DNA of 64,000 nucleotides from the NCBI GenBank assembly GCA_963806395.1, contig CAWDYI010000002.1, forward strand, positions 1 to 64,000, written 5' to 3'. This DNA is from DASSUW01 sp963806395 (GTDB lineage Bacteria > Actinomycetota > Thermoleophilia > Solirubrobacterales > Solirubrobacteraceae). The first letter of the stretch is position 1, and every line of letters begins with the position of its first letter. Positions 49,009 through 58,209 of this stretch are shown piece after piece. The position numbers were made by a program, and so were the translations under genes. The notes under the pieces are model-generated. The model saw only the letters and a program-made list of their open reading frames with translations, was not told where the DNA came from and did no database searches.

Positions 49009-50493
49009 ATGATCGCCGGCCGCTTCAGTCATCTCCAGTTCGCGCGTGCCCTTCGCGGTGCCGTCGTGCTGACGCTCGCCGCGCTATGCGCGCCGGCCGC
49101 GGCGTCGGCGGACACGCTGCGGGTCGCGCAGGGGGGCAGCGTCGCCCAGGCGTTCCGGGCTGCGTCTCCAGGTGACGTGATCGAGGTGCAGGCGGGCAGC
49201 TACGGCTCCCAGGACATTCCGGTGGTCAGCGGTCGCGGCGGCCCCGCCGTCGAGGTCCGCCCGGCCGCCGGCGCGGCCGTGACGTTCGACGGGCTCGACA
49301 TCGCCGGGAGCTACGTCACGGTCCGCGGGATCCGCACCGGCGACGTCGACATCGAAGCCGGCTCTACGGTCGTCCAGAACGTCACGGTCGTGGGCGGGCG
49401 CGGCAACCGGCTGTTCATCAACAACGCGCGTCACGTGACGATCCGCGGCGGCAGCTACGGCGGCGTCACGAACTTCGCGCCGGTGCAGATCGGATCGGAC
49501 CCCAGCTCGCAGCACATCACGTTCGACGGCGTCGACTTCCACGACGCCGTCGCGACCGACCCGAACGCCCACCTCGAGTGCGTCTGGGCCGGCGACGTCC
49601 AGCACTTCACGGTCCGCAACTCGCTGTTCCGCAACTGCGCGTACTTCGGACTCTTCATCACTCACCTGTACGGCACCGAGCCGCGCGACGTGCTGATCGA
49701 GAACAACGTGTTCGAGCGCACGTTCCAGTCAAACGGCCAGAAGGCGCCCTACGCGATGATGGTCGCGAACTGGCTCTCCACGATGCAGAACTTCACGTTC
49801 CGCAACAACACGTTCGAGACCGAGGTCGCGCTGCTCCCGCCGACCGGCCAGAACGTGCGGATGGTCGGCAACATCGGGATCGCCTCGACCTGTCACGACG
49901 CCGTCCGGTACGCGCACAACGTCTGGACCTCGGGCAAGTGCGACGCGACCGACCGCCGCGTGCCGGGAGCGATGTCGCAGTTCATCGACCGCGGCGGCCA
50001 CAACTGGCGCCTGACGGCGGGCGCCGCGGCGATCGACGCCGCGGACCCCGGCGACGCCCCGGCGACCGACCGCGACGGGCTCGGCCGGGCCGGGCGGCCC
50101 GACGCCGGAGCACACGAGTTCGGCGGCACGAGCGGCGGCCCTGCAGGCGGTGGTCCCGGTGCCGGTGGCGGCGGCACGACGACATCCCTGCTGACGGGAG
50201 CGCGGCTCGCGCGCCGGTACGTGTGCGTCGTTTCCCGCCCGCGATGCCGGCGGACGAAGGTCGCACTGCGCGTGCGCCTCGCCGCCGCCGGCCGGATCAC
50301 GGTCCGCATCAGGCGCCCGCGCAGCGGCCGCATCGTCCGCACGCTGCGGAAGCGGGGCCACAAGGGCGTCAACGTGATCCGCATCGGCCCGCGCGGCCTC
50401 GTGCGCGGCGGGCGCTACCGCGTGACCGTGGTCGCCCGCGATCGCGCCGGCCGGCGCTCGCCGGTCAAGCGCCTGATGCTGCGCGTCCGCTAG
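49009..50493 (+). CDS. Secreted parallel beta-helix protein with Arg-rich C-terminal domain
   Basis: 494 aa, intact. ATG 49009 with GGAGGGAG just upstream. Signal peptide ends PAAASADTLRVAQGG. Beta-helix: GDVIEVQAGSYGSQDIPVVS, FDGVDFHDAVATD, HLECVWAGDVQHFTVRN, NSLFRNCAYFGLFITH and FRNNTFETEVALLP; note HLEC in place of HTEC. A Gly-rich linker leads straight to a basic C-terminal domain (RRYVCVVSRPRCRRTKVALR to RVTVVARDRAGRRSPVKRL) with no FN3. Its third member status and lack of repeats make it the cleanest family representative here for structure or assay. A G/C hairpin near 48951-48971 precedes it. Confidence 0.85.
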   Translation: MIAGRFSHLQFARALRGAVVLTLAALCAPAAASADTLRVAQGGSVAQAFRAASPGDVIEVQAGSYGSQDIPVVSGRGGPAVEVRPAAGAAVTFDGLDIAGSYVTVRGIRTGDVDIEAGSTVVQNVTVVGGRGNRLFINNARHVTIRGGSYGGVTNFAPVQIGSDPSSQHITFDGVDFHDAVATDPNAHLECVWAGDVQHFTVRNSLFRNCAYFGLFITHLYGTEPRDVLIENNVFERTFQSNGQKAPYAMMVANWLSTMQNFTFRNNTFETEVALLPPTGQNVRMVGNIGIASTCHDAVRYAHNVWTSGKCDATDRRVPGAMSQFIDRGGHNWRLTAGAAAIDAADPGDAPATDRDGLGRAGRPDAGAHEFGGTSGGPAGGGPGAGGGGTTTSLLTGARLARRYVCVVSRPRCRRTKVALRVRLAAAGRITVRIRRPRSGRIVRTLRKRGHKGVNVIRIGPRGLVRGGRYRVTVVARDRAGRRSPVKRLMLRVR

Positions 50494-50657
50494 CGTCCCG
50501 ATTCGTTAGCTCGGTCGCAGGCAACGGGATGCATGGTCGCGTCTGGCGTTCGCCGCCGACCACGCTCGTACCGGGCGTACTTGGGTGGTCGGCGGCGGGC
50601 GCCAGGCGCGAGCAGGCGCCCGCAGACTGCCTCCGAGCTCCCGAATCGGGACGCTAG
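50490..50657. repeat. 168-base near-continuous inverted repeat between convergent genes
   Basis: Outer arms are 16 bp and perfect (50490-50505 with 50642-50657) and include both stop codons. Inner arms are 27 bp (50537-50563 with 50585-50611) and pair throughout in RNA with three G-U pairs; an AGCTCGG/CCGAGCT pair lies just inside the outer arms. The intergenic region is thus one large cruciform or hairpin with a 21-base loop. It may be a bidirectional terminator or a small non-autonomous repeat element. Confidence 0.75.
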
Positions 50658-51169
50658 TCCAGGTCGCGCAGCCGGCGGGCGGGATTGCCCGCGTAGATCC
50701 CGTTCGGCTCGCAGTCGCGCGTCACGACGGCGCCGGCGCCGACGATGCACCCGTTGCCCACCGTCACCCCGGGCAGCAGGGTCGCGCGCGCTCCGATCCA
50801 GCAGCCGTCGCCGATCACGACCGCCCGGCCGCCGACCTGCCCGGCGCGCCGGCTCGGGCCCCCGATCTCGTGCGTGGAGGTCGCGATCAGGACCTCCATG
50901 CCGATGTCGCAGTCGTCGCCGACCCGGATCGGGCCGAGGTTGTCGAACACGCAGCCGAAGTTCACGAACGTGCGCCGGCCGACGGTGACGTCACGACCGC
51001 CGAACCAGCACCCGTTGCTGATCCGGCGTGTCGCACATTGGACTCCAAAGAGCCGGAGCATGCCCCAGCGGATCAGCCGCGGCATCAGCTGGCTGCCCTG
51101 GAGCGCATTGAAGACGAGCAGCCCGGCCCGGTCGAGCGTCTCGCGGGTCTTTCTCGAGACGCGCGCCAC
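50654..51169 (-). CDS. Left-handed beta-helix acyltransferase (hexapeptide family)
   Basis: 171 aa from GTG 51169, two bases after the UDP-glucuronate decarboxylase stop. Hexapeptide turns run from ISNGCWFGGRDVTVGRRTFV through IRVGDDCDIGMEVLIATSTH to VVIGDGCWIGARATLLPGVT and VGNGCIVGAGAVVT, ending NPARRLRDLD. The catalytic His is in ATSTHEIG. Similar to maltose/galactoside O-acetyltransferases and polysaccharide O-acetyltransferases; likely adds acetyl from acetyl-CoA to a sugar of the polymer or a precursor. Confidence 0.88.
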   Translation of the reverse strand: MARVSRKTRETLDRAGLLVFNALQGSQLMPRLIRWGMLRLFGVQCATRRISNGCWFGGRDVTVGRRTFVNFGCVFDNLGPIRVGDDCDIGMEVLIATSTHEIGGPSRRAGQVGGRAVVIGDGCWIGARATLLPGVTVGNGCIVGAGAVVTRDCEPNGIYAGNPARRLRDLD

Positions 51170-51171
51170 GC

Positions 51172-52119
51172 TCAGGCGGCGGTGCCGACCAAAGCCTCGA
51201 CGCCCATGTCGGCCACGGTGCGCTCGAGGCCCTCGCGCAGCTGCACCTTCGGCTCCCAGCCGAGCAGCTCACGCGCGAGCGTGATGTCGGGCTGACGGAT
51301 CTTCGGGTCGTCGGTCGGGAGCGCCTCGTGGACGATCTCCGAGCGCGAGCCGGTGACCTCGATCACCGCGCGAGCCAGCTCCATGAGCGTGAACTCGTTC
51401 GGGTTGCCGATGTTCACGGGGTAGTGATACCCCGACTCGGCGAGCAGGATCAGTCCGTCGACGAGGTCGGCCACGTACGTGAACGAGCGGGTCTGGGAGC
51501 CGTCGCCGAACATCGTGATCGGGCGGTCCTGCAGCGCCTGGCGCAGGAACGTCGGGATCGCGCGCCCGTCGTACGGTCGCATCCGCGCGCCATAGGTGTT
51601 GAAGATCCGCACGATCGCCGTGTCCACGCCCTGCTGGCGATGGTAGGCCATCGTGAGTGCCTCGGCGTACCGCTTGGCCTCGTCGTACACGCCGCGCGGC
51701 CCGATCGGGTTCACGTGGCCCCAGTACGACTCGGGCTGCGGATGCACCTGCGGGTCGCCGTACACCTCGGACGTCGACGCGGTCAGGAAGCGCGCCCGGT
51801 GCAGCTTGGCCAGGCCGAGCGCGTGGTGCGTCCCGTACGAGCCGACCTTGAGCGTCTGGAGCGGCAGCCGCAGGTAGTCGATCGGCGACGCCGGGGATGC
51901 GAAGTGGTACACGAAGTCGACGGGCTCATCGACGAAGAAGGGCTCGATGATGTCGGCGTGGATGTGGCGGAACTCGGGCCGGCGGATGTGCGCGATGTTG
52001 GCGAGCGAGCCGGTCTCGAAGTTGTCGACGCAGATCACGCGATTGCCACGCGCGAGCAGCTCGTCGCACAGATGAGAGCCCAGGAATCCGGCGCCGCCGG
52101 TGACGAGACATGTGGACAT
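51172..52119 (-). CDS. UDP-glucuronate decarboxylase (UDP-xylose synthase) family
   Basis: 315 aa. ATG 52119 preferred: AAGGAGGG lies 6 bases upstream, while the in-frame TTG at 52125 overlaps that spacer. SDR motifs: CLVTGGAGFLGSHLCDELL, HFASPASPIDYLRLPLQTL, VGSYGTHHALGLAK, TASTSEVYGDPQVHPQ, YDEAKRYAEA (Tyr/Lys), RIFNTYGARMRPYDGRAIP and GDGSQTRSFTYVADLVDGL. The FASPASP and TLKVGSYGT blocks point to UXS rather than a plain epimerase. It would convert UDP-glucuronate, plausible product of the dehydrogenase at the window start, to UDP-xylose for surface polymer. Confidence 0.88.
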   Translation of the reverse strand: MSTCLVTGGAGFLGSHLCDELLARGNRVICVDNFETGSLANIAHIRRPEFRHIHADIIEPFFVDEPVDFVYHFASPASPIDYLRLPLQTLKVGSYGTHHALGLAKLHRARFLTASTSEVYGDPQVHPQPESYWGHVNPIGPRGVYDEAKRYAEALTMAYHRQQGVDTAIVRIFNTYGARMRPYDGRAIPTFLRQALQDRPITMFGDGSQTRSFTYVADLVDGLILLAESGYHYPVNIGNPNEFTLMELARAVIEVTGSRSEIVHEALPTDDPKIRQPDITLARELLGWEPKVQLREGLERTVADMGVEALVGTAA

Positions 52120-52121
52120 GC

Positions 52122-52625
52122 TCAACCCTCCTTGGCCGGCACGGCCGGCACTACTTGTGTGAGGTATCCCCGCAGCTCCGCGGCCAGGGCGGCCGCGCCC
52201 GCAAGCGGCTGGGTGAACACCGCTGCACGAGCGCCCTCGGGGGCGCCGACGGCGGCCGGCAGGTCACGCTCGTCCTCGACGAGCGTGACGAGGCCCGCGG
52301 CGTCCAGCCGCCGGGCCAGTTGCATCTGGTGATCGTCGACGGCCTCGCCGAGGTGCAGGCGGCGCGGGAGCACCACCGGGCGATGGCCGCTGCGCCGGGC
52401 GAGCATGATCGAGCCCACGCCCGCGTGGCAGACCACGACGCGCGCCGCGCGCATGCGCTCGGCGAGCTCGTCGAAGGTGAGGAAGTCGACCCACTCGCCC
52501 TGCCCGTGGGGCACCTGCGAGGCGCCGTACTGGACGAATGCGTCCTCGTGCACCGCCAGCTCGGCGGCGGCGCTCACAAGCCGGTCGAACGGCTGCTCAT
52601 TGGTGCCGGTGGTGACGAGGATCAT
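52122..52625 (-). CDS. Alg13/PssE-like glycosyltransferase subunit
   Basis: 167 aa, intact. ATG 52625 overlaps the partner stop (TGATG). Features: MILVTTGTNEQPFDRLV, VQYGASQVPHGQGEWVDFLT, VVCHAGVGSIMLARRSGHRP and VVLPRRLHLGEAVDDHQ, the nucleotide-sugar half of a GT28-type GT-B enzyme. Works as a pair with the Alg14/PssD-like protein encoded just upstream; such pairs add glucuronate or a similar sugar in bacterial exopolysaccharides. Confidence 0.88.
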   Translation of the reverse strand: MILVTTGTNEQPFDRLVSAAAELAVHEDAFVQYGASQVPHGQGEWVDFLTFDELAERMRAARVVVCHAGVGSIMLARRSGHRPVVLPRRLHLGEAVDDHQMQLARRLDAAGLVTLVEDERDLPAAVGAPEGARAAVFTQPLAGAAALAAELRGYLTQVVPAVPAKEG

Positions 52626-53090
52626 CAGTCGACGAACAGGTTGCCGGCGAAGCGGACGCGCGGAGTCCGCTGCGCGAGCTCGGGCCATTGGCCGTAGAGC
52701 CGGGTCGCGACCGGCGCGATCATGCGGCGCGCTCAGCGAGAGACCCTCGATCCGGGTGAAGCTCTCGACGTAGACGACGGGGATCCGGTGCAGCTTCGCC
52801 ACCCACGCGAACGGGACGGCCACGCCGGCGCCCGTGGTGAGGATCGCCGCCGGCCGCTCGCGCCGGACGACCGACCATGCCAGGCGCAGGTTGCGAAGCA
52901 GGTTCGGCACGTTGCGGTTGGTCGGGCCGAAGGCGTGGATCACGTGCTCGTCGCGCAGCAGCGACCGCGCGTCGGACTTGTCGAAGGTCACCCACTTGCG
53001 CGGGAACGGCGTCCACGCCGCGCGAAGCTCGGTGCAGCTGCATGAGATGCCCGCCGCTCGAGCAGACGAGCAGGAGCCGCCGCCGCTCAC
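52625..53090 (-). CDS. Alg14/PssD-like glycosyltransferase membrane subunit (frameshifts)
   Basis: About 153 aa. GTG 53090 overlaps the 2-epimerase stop (GTGA). Repaired N-terminus reads RRLLLVCSSGGHLMQLHELR, the GGHLxQ acceptor-side signature; then AAWTPFPRKWVTFDKSDARS, FGPTNRNVPNLLRNLRLAWS, AILTTGAGVAVPFAWVAK, VYVESFTRIEGLSLS, and in a third frame RLYGQWPELAQRTPRVRFAG. Breaks at about 53080, 53042 and 52728. Recruits the Alg13/PssE partner to the membrane. Confidence 0.8.
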
Positions 53091-54203
53091 CCGTGCGCCT
53101 CCGCGGTGCCGGTCACCATCGCGTAGTTCGCGACCAGCGCGTCGGCGACCCGCTCGCCGGCGTGGCCGTCCCAGAGCGGGATCGCGCACGGCGTCGGCGG
53201 GTGCGGCGCCGGCCGGACGTCGGAGATCTCGGCGGGTCCTCGCCCAGCAGCACGTTGGTGCCGTGGGTGAGCGTGACCGGCCGCTCGGTGTTCGGGCGGA
53301 AGGTGAAGCACGAGACGCCGAGCGCCGACGCCTCCTCCTGCACGCCGCCGGAGTCGGTGACGATCGCCCCGGCGCCGGCCTGCAGCGACAGGAACTCCAG
53401 GTAGGCAACGGGCTCGATGCACGCCACGCCGGCCGCCTCGAGGCGGTCCAGGCCGCCGTCCTCGGCCAGCCGCGCGCGCGTGCGCGGGTGGATCGGGAAC
53501 ACGACCGGCGAGTGCGCCGCGAGGCCCTCGAGGCCCTGCACGATGCCGGCCAGGCGGGCCGGGTCGTCGACGTTGGACGGCCGGTGCAGCGTCACGAGCA
53601 CGTACCCGCGCTCGCGCATGCCGACGGTCTCCCAGGCGCGCGAGTGCGCGCGCGCGCTTCTCGCAGCGCCGCAGCGAGTCGATCATCGTGTTGCCGACGT
53701 AGTAGACGCGCCCGCTGGCCGATGCCCTCGGCCTCGAGGTTGTCCGTGGCCTCCGGGCTGTGCGTGAAGAGCAGGTCCGGCAGCCGGTCGGTGAGGACGC
53801 GGTTGACCTCCTCGGGCATGCTCCAGTCGAACGACCGCAGGCCCGCCTCGACGTGGGCGATCGCGATGCCCAGCTTGGAGGCGGCGAGCGCGCAGGCGAG
53901 CGTGGAGTTCACGTCGCCGGCGACGACGACGACCTCCGGCTCGACGCTCGATGCAGGACCTTCTCGAACTCCGACAGGACCTTCGCGGTCTGCACGCCGT
54001 GGGTGCCGGAGCCGACGCCGAGGAAGACGTCGACGTCGGGGAAGTCGAGGTCCGCCAGCACGTCGTCGGACATCCGGCTGTCGTAGTGCTGGCCGGTGTG
54101 GACGACGACCTGGCGGAACGCGCGGCCGGCGTTCGAGCGCCGCGATGACGGGCGCCATCTTCACGAAGTTCGGCCTTGCGCCGACAACGTGGACGATGGT
54201 GCT
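53087..54203 (-). CDS. wecB: UDP-N-acetylglucosamine 2-epimerase, frame-disrupted, start unresolved
   Basis: Non-hydrolysing epimerase making UDP-ManNAc. The reading IVHVVGARPNFVKMAPVIAA opens the gene; later pieces are VVVAGDVNSTLACALAASKL, IAHVEAGLRSFDWSMPEEVN, RVLTDRLPDLLFTHSPEATD, YVLVTLHRPSNVDDPARL, DSGGVQEEASALGVSCFTFR and ERPVTLTHGTN, all WecB hallmarks. They fall in three frames with about five breaks. No ATG, GTG or TTG precedes IVHVVGARPNF in its frame, so the start codon is damaged or mis-sequenced; 54203 marks the first codon before THIS block (Ser-Thr-Ile-Val). First gene of the minus-strand operon 54.2-50.65 kb. Confidence 0.8.
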
Positions 54204-54440
54204 TCTTCCGTCAGACGAGCCGGGCGGCCGGCGTCCCGGGGACGAGAACGAGGTTTGGTGGCTGCGTCGCGGTCATTGCTCGCGGCGAGCCTACGTGCGC
54301 AGAGCGCCGTGCAAGGAAGCGATCCTCGCCGTTCGGCTAGGTGCCACTATGCTCCCGGCCAACCGGGCGCCAAGATTTTCACCGCCCCGCCCTCGCCGAG
54401 CGGTAGGCTCGCACCTACCCGGCGACCGGGATTCTCCCCG
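54204..54440. other. Intergenic region between divergent operons
   Basis: About 240 bases separating the 2-epimerase and the histidine kinase. I see a CGGTAGGCTCGC segment and short G/C inverted repeats but no clear -10/-35 pair, no copies of the shared cluster motif, and no gene. Confidence 0.3.
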
Positions 54441-56264
54441 ATGGTGCTCGGAGCACGGGAAGGAAACCACCCACAAGTGAGGCAAGGACGGCTCGATCCC
54501 TGGCGCGCGTCGATGGACGTGCAGCACGCGCTGCAAGCGCGCCTGGACGAGGTCGCCGATCCCGAGGCCGATCCCGAGGCCCGGCGCCTGATGGCGCAGG
54601 TGGCGCTCGCCAAGGCCACCAGCTTCATCGCGCTGCTGCGGGCCGACGGGCGACTGCTGGACGTCACCGACGCGCCGCTCACCTCCGCCGGGCATCGACC
54701 GCCACGAGGTGGTCGGCCACCTGCTGTGGCAGACGCCGTGGTGCCGCCACTCCGAGGACGTGCAGGCCGACCTGCGGCGGGCCGTCGAGCTGGCCGCCGA
54801 CGGCCGCTTCGCGCGCTTCGACGTCGAGCTGATGATGGGCAGCGGCGGGACCGTCTCCGAGACCGTCGACCTCGTCCTGCGGCCGCTGCGCGGCGGCGAC
54901 GGGCGGGTGGCGTTCATCGTGGCCGAGGGCCGCCAGGTCTCGGACCGCAAGCGCGCGGAGGAGCGGATCGCCCGCCAGAACGCCGAGCTGTCGGTGCTCA
55001 CCGACCGGCTGGCGCGCATCCACCACTTCCGCGAGCGGCTGCTCGCCGAGCTCTCGCACGACCTGCGCGCGCCGCTGCAGATCGTCCTCACCCGCGCCGA
55101 GCGCCTGCGCCGCCACCGCCGCGGCCGCGCGCTCGACGCCGAGACCCAGGGCATCCGCCTGGCCGCCCTGGACGCGCTCGAGCAGGTCGACGCGATGCTC
55201 GAGCAGGTCCGCCGCGACCACGGCGAGGCGCGCCTGTCGCTCGTCGACGACGACCTGGCCGGCGTCGTCCGCTCGGTCGCCGAGCAGTTCGACGCGCTCG
55301 CCACCGAGCGCCAGATCCGGCTCGTGGTCGAGACGCCGGACGAGCTGCCTGCGCGCTTTGACCCCGAGCGCGATCAGCCGCGTGATCTCCAACCTGCTCG
55401 CCAACGCCCTGCGCTTCGCCGCCGCCCGGCGGCGTCGCCCGCGTGCACGCTCGCCGAGGACGGCGAGGAGGCGCGTGCTCGAGGTCGCCGACAGCGGCGT
55501 CGGCGTGCCGGCCGGAGCAGCGCGCGATGCTGTTCGAGCGCTTCCGGACCGCCGACAACGGCCACGGCCGCTCCGGCACCGGCCTCGGGCCTGGCGATCG
55601 TCAAGGAGTTCGTCCAGCTGCACGGCGGCACCGTCGAGGTCGGCGAGGCCCCCGAGGGCGGCGCGCTGTTCACGGTGCGCCTGCCGCGCGAGCCGGCCGC
55701 GTCCGAGCCCGCGCCGATGCGGCTCTCGCAGCAGCTCGCCGCCGCGCGCCGCACCCGCTACGTCAAGGAGCACCTGGCCGCCGAGCTGTCCGGCACGGCC
55801 CCGCCGCCGCTGGAGGAGCTGGGCCTGCCGTCGGTCCTGCTCGTGGACCGCGACGCCGAGCGCGCCGGCGCGCTGGCCGACGCGCTCGAGCGCCGCGCCG
55901 GCGTCTTCACGGCCACCGAGGCCGACCGAGGCGCTGCGCCTGGCCACCGACCTGCAGCCCGACATGGTCGTGATCGGCGAGCTGGACGGCGACGGCACGC
56001 GCCACCGCCCTGCTGGACCGCATGGCGCGCGAGTGGCGGCTGGCCGGCGTGCTGCGCGTCGCGCTCGTCGAGCGCGGCGGCGACCCGGCCGTCCGCACCG
56101 CGCTGCTGGAGGCGGGCGCGCAGGACTTCATCGCCGAGCCCGCCGCGCGCGAGGAGCTGCGCGCGCGCTTCGGGCTGCTGCTCGAGCACGCGGCGCTGCG
56201 GCGCCGCGCGGAAGCCGCCGAGGCCGAGCTCCGGCGGCTGCGCGGCGCCGCTACTCCACGGTGA
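54441..56264 (+). CDS. PAS-histidine kinase with C-terminal pseudo-receiver (about seven frameshifts)
   Basis: About 605 aa after repair; start ATG 54441 is uncertain (GTG 54477 possible). A PAS domain (SFIALLRADGRLLDVTDAPL, then EVVGHLLWQTPWCRH) is followed by a coiled segment, HisKA with the phospho-His in LLAELSHDLRAPLQIVL, and HATPase: VISNLLANALRF (N box), EVADSGVGVP (G1), FERFRTADNGHGRSGTGLGL (F and G2), AIVKEFVQLHGGTVEV. The C-terminal receiver-like domain starts SVLLVDRDAERAGALADAL, but the phosphoacceptor position reads PDMVVIGELDG, with Gly instead of Asp. Soluble, so it senses a cytoplasmic cue. No partner regulator adjoins; the LuxR-type regulator at 696 is a candidate. Its 3' end overlaps glmS by 14 bases. 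Confidence 0.75.
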
Positions 56265-58109
56265 CGGTCTTGGCCAGGTTGCGCGGCTGGTCGACGTTCA
56301 GGCCGCGCAGCCGCGCGATCCGGTAGGCCAGCAGCTGGAGCGGGATGACCGCGAGCAGCGGCTGGAGCATCCAGTCGGCCTCCGGCACGCGCAGCACCGC
56401 GTCGGCGTGCGGCACGACCGCGTCGCCGCCGACGGCGATCACCGCCGCGCCGCGGGCGCGGACCTCCTGCATGTTGGAGATCACCTTGTCGAGCACCGGC
56501 GAGTCGGTGGCGACGACGACCACCGGCGTGCCCTCGTCGAGCAGCGCGATCGGGCCGTGCTTCATCTCCCCCGCCGCGTACGCGTCGGTCGCGGTGTAGG
56601 AGATCTCCTTGAGCTTGAGCGCGCCCTCCAGGCACACCGGCAGGCCGACGTGGCGGCCGAGGTAGAGGAAGAACTGCGCGTCCTTGAAGCGCTCGGCGAC
56701 GCGGTCGACCTCGTCCGAGCCGGCGTCGAGCAGCTCGGCGATCGCGTGCGGGAGCCGCTTGATCTCGGCGACCAGCTCGCGGCGGCGCTCCACCGGCATC
56801 GTCGCCGCGCAGCTCGGCCATGCGCAGCGCCAGCAGGTACATCGCGGCGACCTGGGCCGTGAACGTCTTGGTGGCGGCGACCGAGATCTCGAGGCCCGAG
56901 CGCGTGAACAGCACGCCGTCGGCGTCGCGCGTGGCCTGCGAGCCCATGATGTTCGTCACGGCGATCACGACCTCGCGCCGCGCTCGCGGGCGAGCCGCAT
57001 GGCGGCCAGCGTGTCCGCCGTCTCGCCCGACTGCGTGATGCCGATCACCAGGTCGCCGGGGCCGACGATCGGGTTGCGGTAGCGGTACTCGGACGCGATG
57101 TCCATCTCGACCGGGACGCGCGCCCACTCCTCGATCGCGTAGCGGCCGATCAGGCCCGCGTGGTACGAGGTGCCGCAGGCGACGATCACGATCCGGCGGC
57201 AGTCGCGCAGCAGCTCGTCGTCGAGCTCGGGGAGGTCGACGCCGTCGGGGCGCGCGGTGCGGTCGGCGATCGTCTCGGCGACGGCGTCGGCCTGCTCGTG
57301 GATCTCCTTGAGCATGAACGTCTCGTAGCCGCCCTTCTCGGCCTCCTCGGCGTCCCAGTCGATCGTCTCGATCTCGCGCTCGATCGGCACGCCGGCGGCG
57401 GTGAAGAACTCGACGCTGTCGGGCCGCAGGACCACGATCTCGTCGTTCTCGATGTACTGGACGTCGCGGGTGTGGGCGAGGAAGGCGGGGATGCCGGAGG
57501 CGAGGAACTGCTCGCCGTCGCCGCGGCCGACGATCAGCGGGCACTCCTTGCGGGCGCCGACGATGACGCCGGGGTCGTCGGCGGCGACCGCGACGAGCGC
57601 GTAGTGGCCGCGCAGGCGGTGGTAGGCGCGCCGGACGGCCTCGGTCAGGTCGTCGGTCTCGTCGAGCTCGCGCGCGATCAGGTGCGCCATGACCTCGACG
57701 TCGGTCTCGGACGTGAACTCGACGCCGTCGTCGAGCAGCTCCTGCTTGAGCTCCATGTAGTTCTCGACGATCCCGTTGACCACGATGTGGACGCGGTTGT
57801 CGGCGTCGAAGTGCGGGTGGGCGTTCTCCTCGCAGACGCGCCCGTGCGTCGCCCAGCGCGTGTGGCCGATGCCGGTCGTGGCCGGCGGGGCGGCGACGGC
57901 GACGCCGCCGCCGAAGTCGTCGGCGGGCGCTCGTCGACGGCGGCGCGCAGCGCGCTCAGGTTGCCGACGGCGCGGACCGAGTCGAGGCGGCCCTCCGACT
58001 GGATCGAGATGCCCGCGGAGTCATATCCGCGGTACTCGAGCTTCTGCAGACCGGCGAGGAGGATCTCCTGCACCGGGCGCTGTCCGACGTAGCCGACGAT
58101 GCCGCACAT
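56251..58109 (-). CDS. glmS: Glutamine-fructose-6-phosphate aminotransferase (frameshifts)
   Basis: About 619 aa. Makes glucosamine-6-phosphate from fructose-6-phosphate and glutamine, the entry to UDP-GlcNAc. ATG 58109 with AAAGGAGG 8 bases upstream. MCGIVGYVG places the catalytic Cys at residue 2; EYRGYDSAGI, GIGHTRWATHG and RVCEENAHPHF follow, then SIS domains with ACGTSYHAGLIGRYAIEEWA, ITQSGETADTLAAMRLA, TKTFTAQVAAMYLLALRM and ending NLAKTVTVE. Breaks near 57930 and 56975 look like single deletions and one near 56808 like an insertion. As glmS is normally essential, these are almost surely read errors. Confidence 0.92.
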
Positions 58110-58175
58110 GGGCCCGGCCTCCTTTCGCGTTGCTTCGGTCCAACCCTGGACGGGCCGCCATTCTAGACGCGCATC
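58110..58175 (-). promoter_or_regulatory. glmS promoter region
   Basis: Minus strand shows TAGAAT about 46 bases before the ATG as a -10 candidate, followed by a normal 5' leader with AAAGGAGG. No glmS ribozyme core is visible, as expected outside Firmicutes-type glmS control. Confidence 0.4.
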
Positions 58176-58203
58176 GTCCACGTCCTCCACCCGAGGACTG
58201 GAC
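58176..58203 (-). terminator. Terminator hairpin after glmM
   Basis: Arms 58176-58187 and 58193-58203 pair with one bulged base around a 5-base loop, starting 7 bases beyond the glmM stop. It separates the rplM-rpsI-glmM transcript from glmS. Confidence 0.6.
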
Positions 58204-58209
58204 CTCCGC

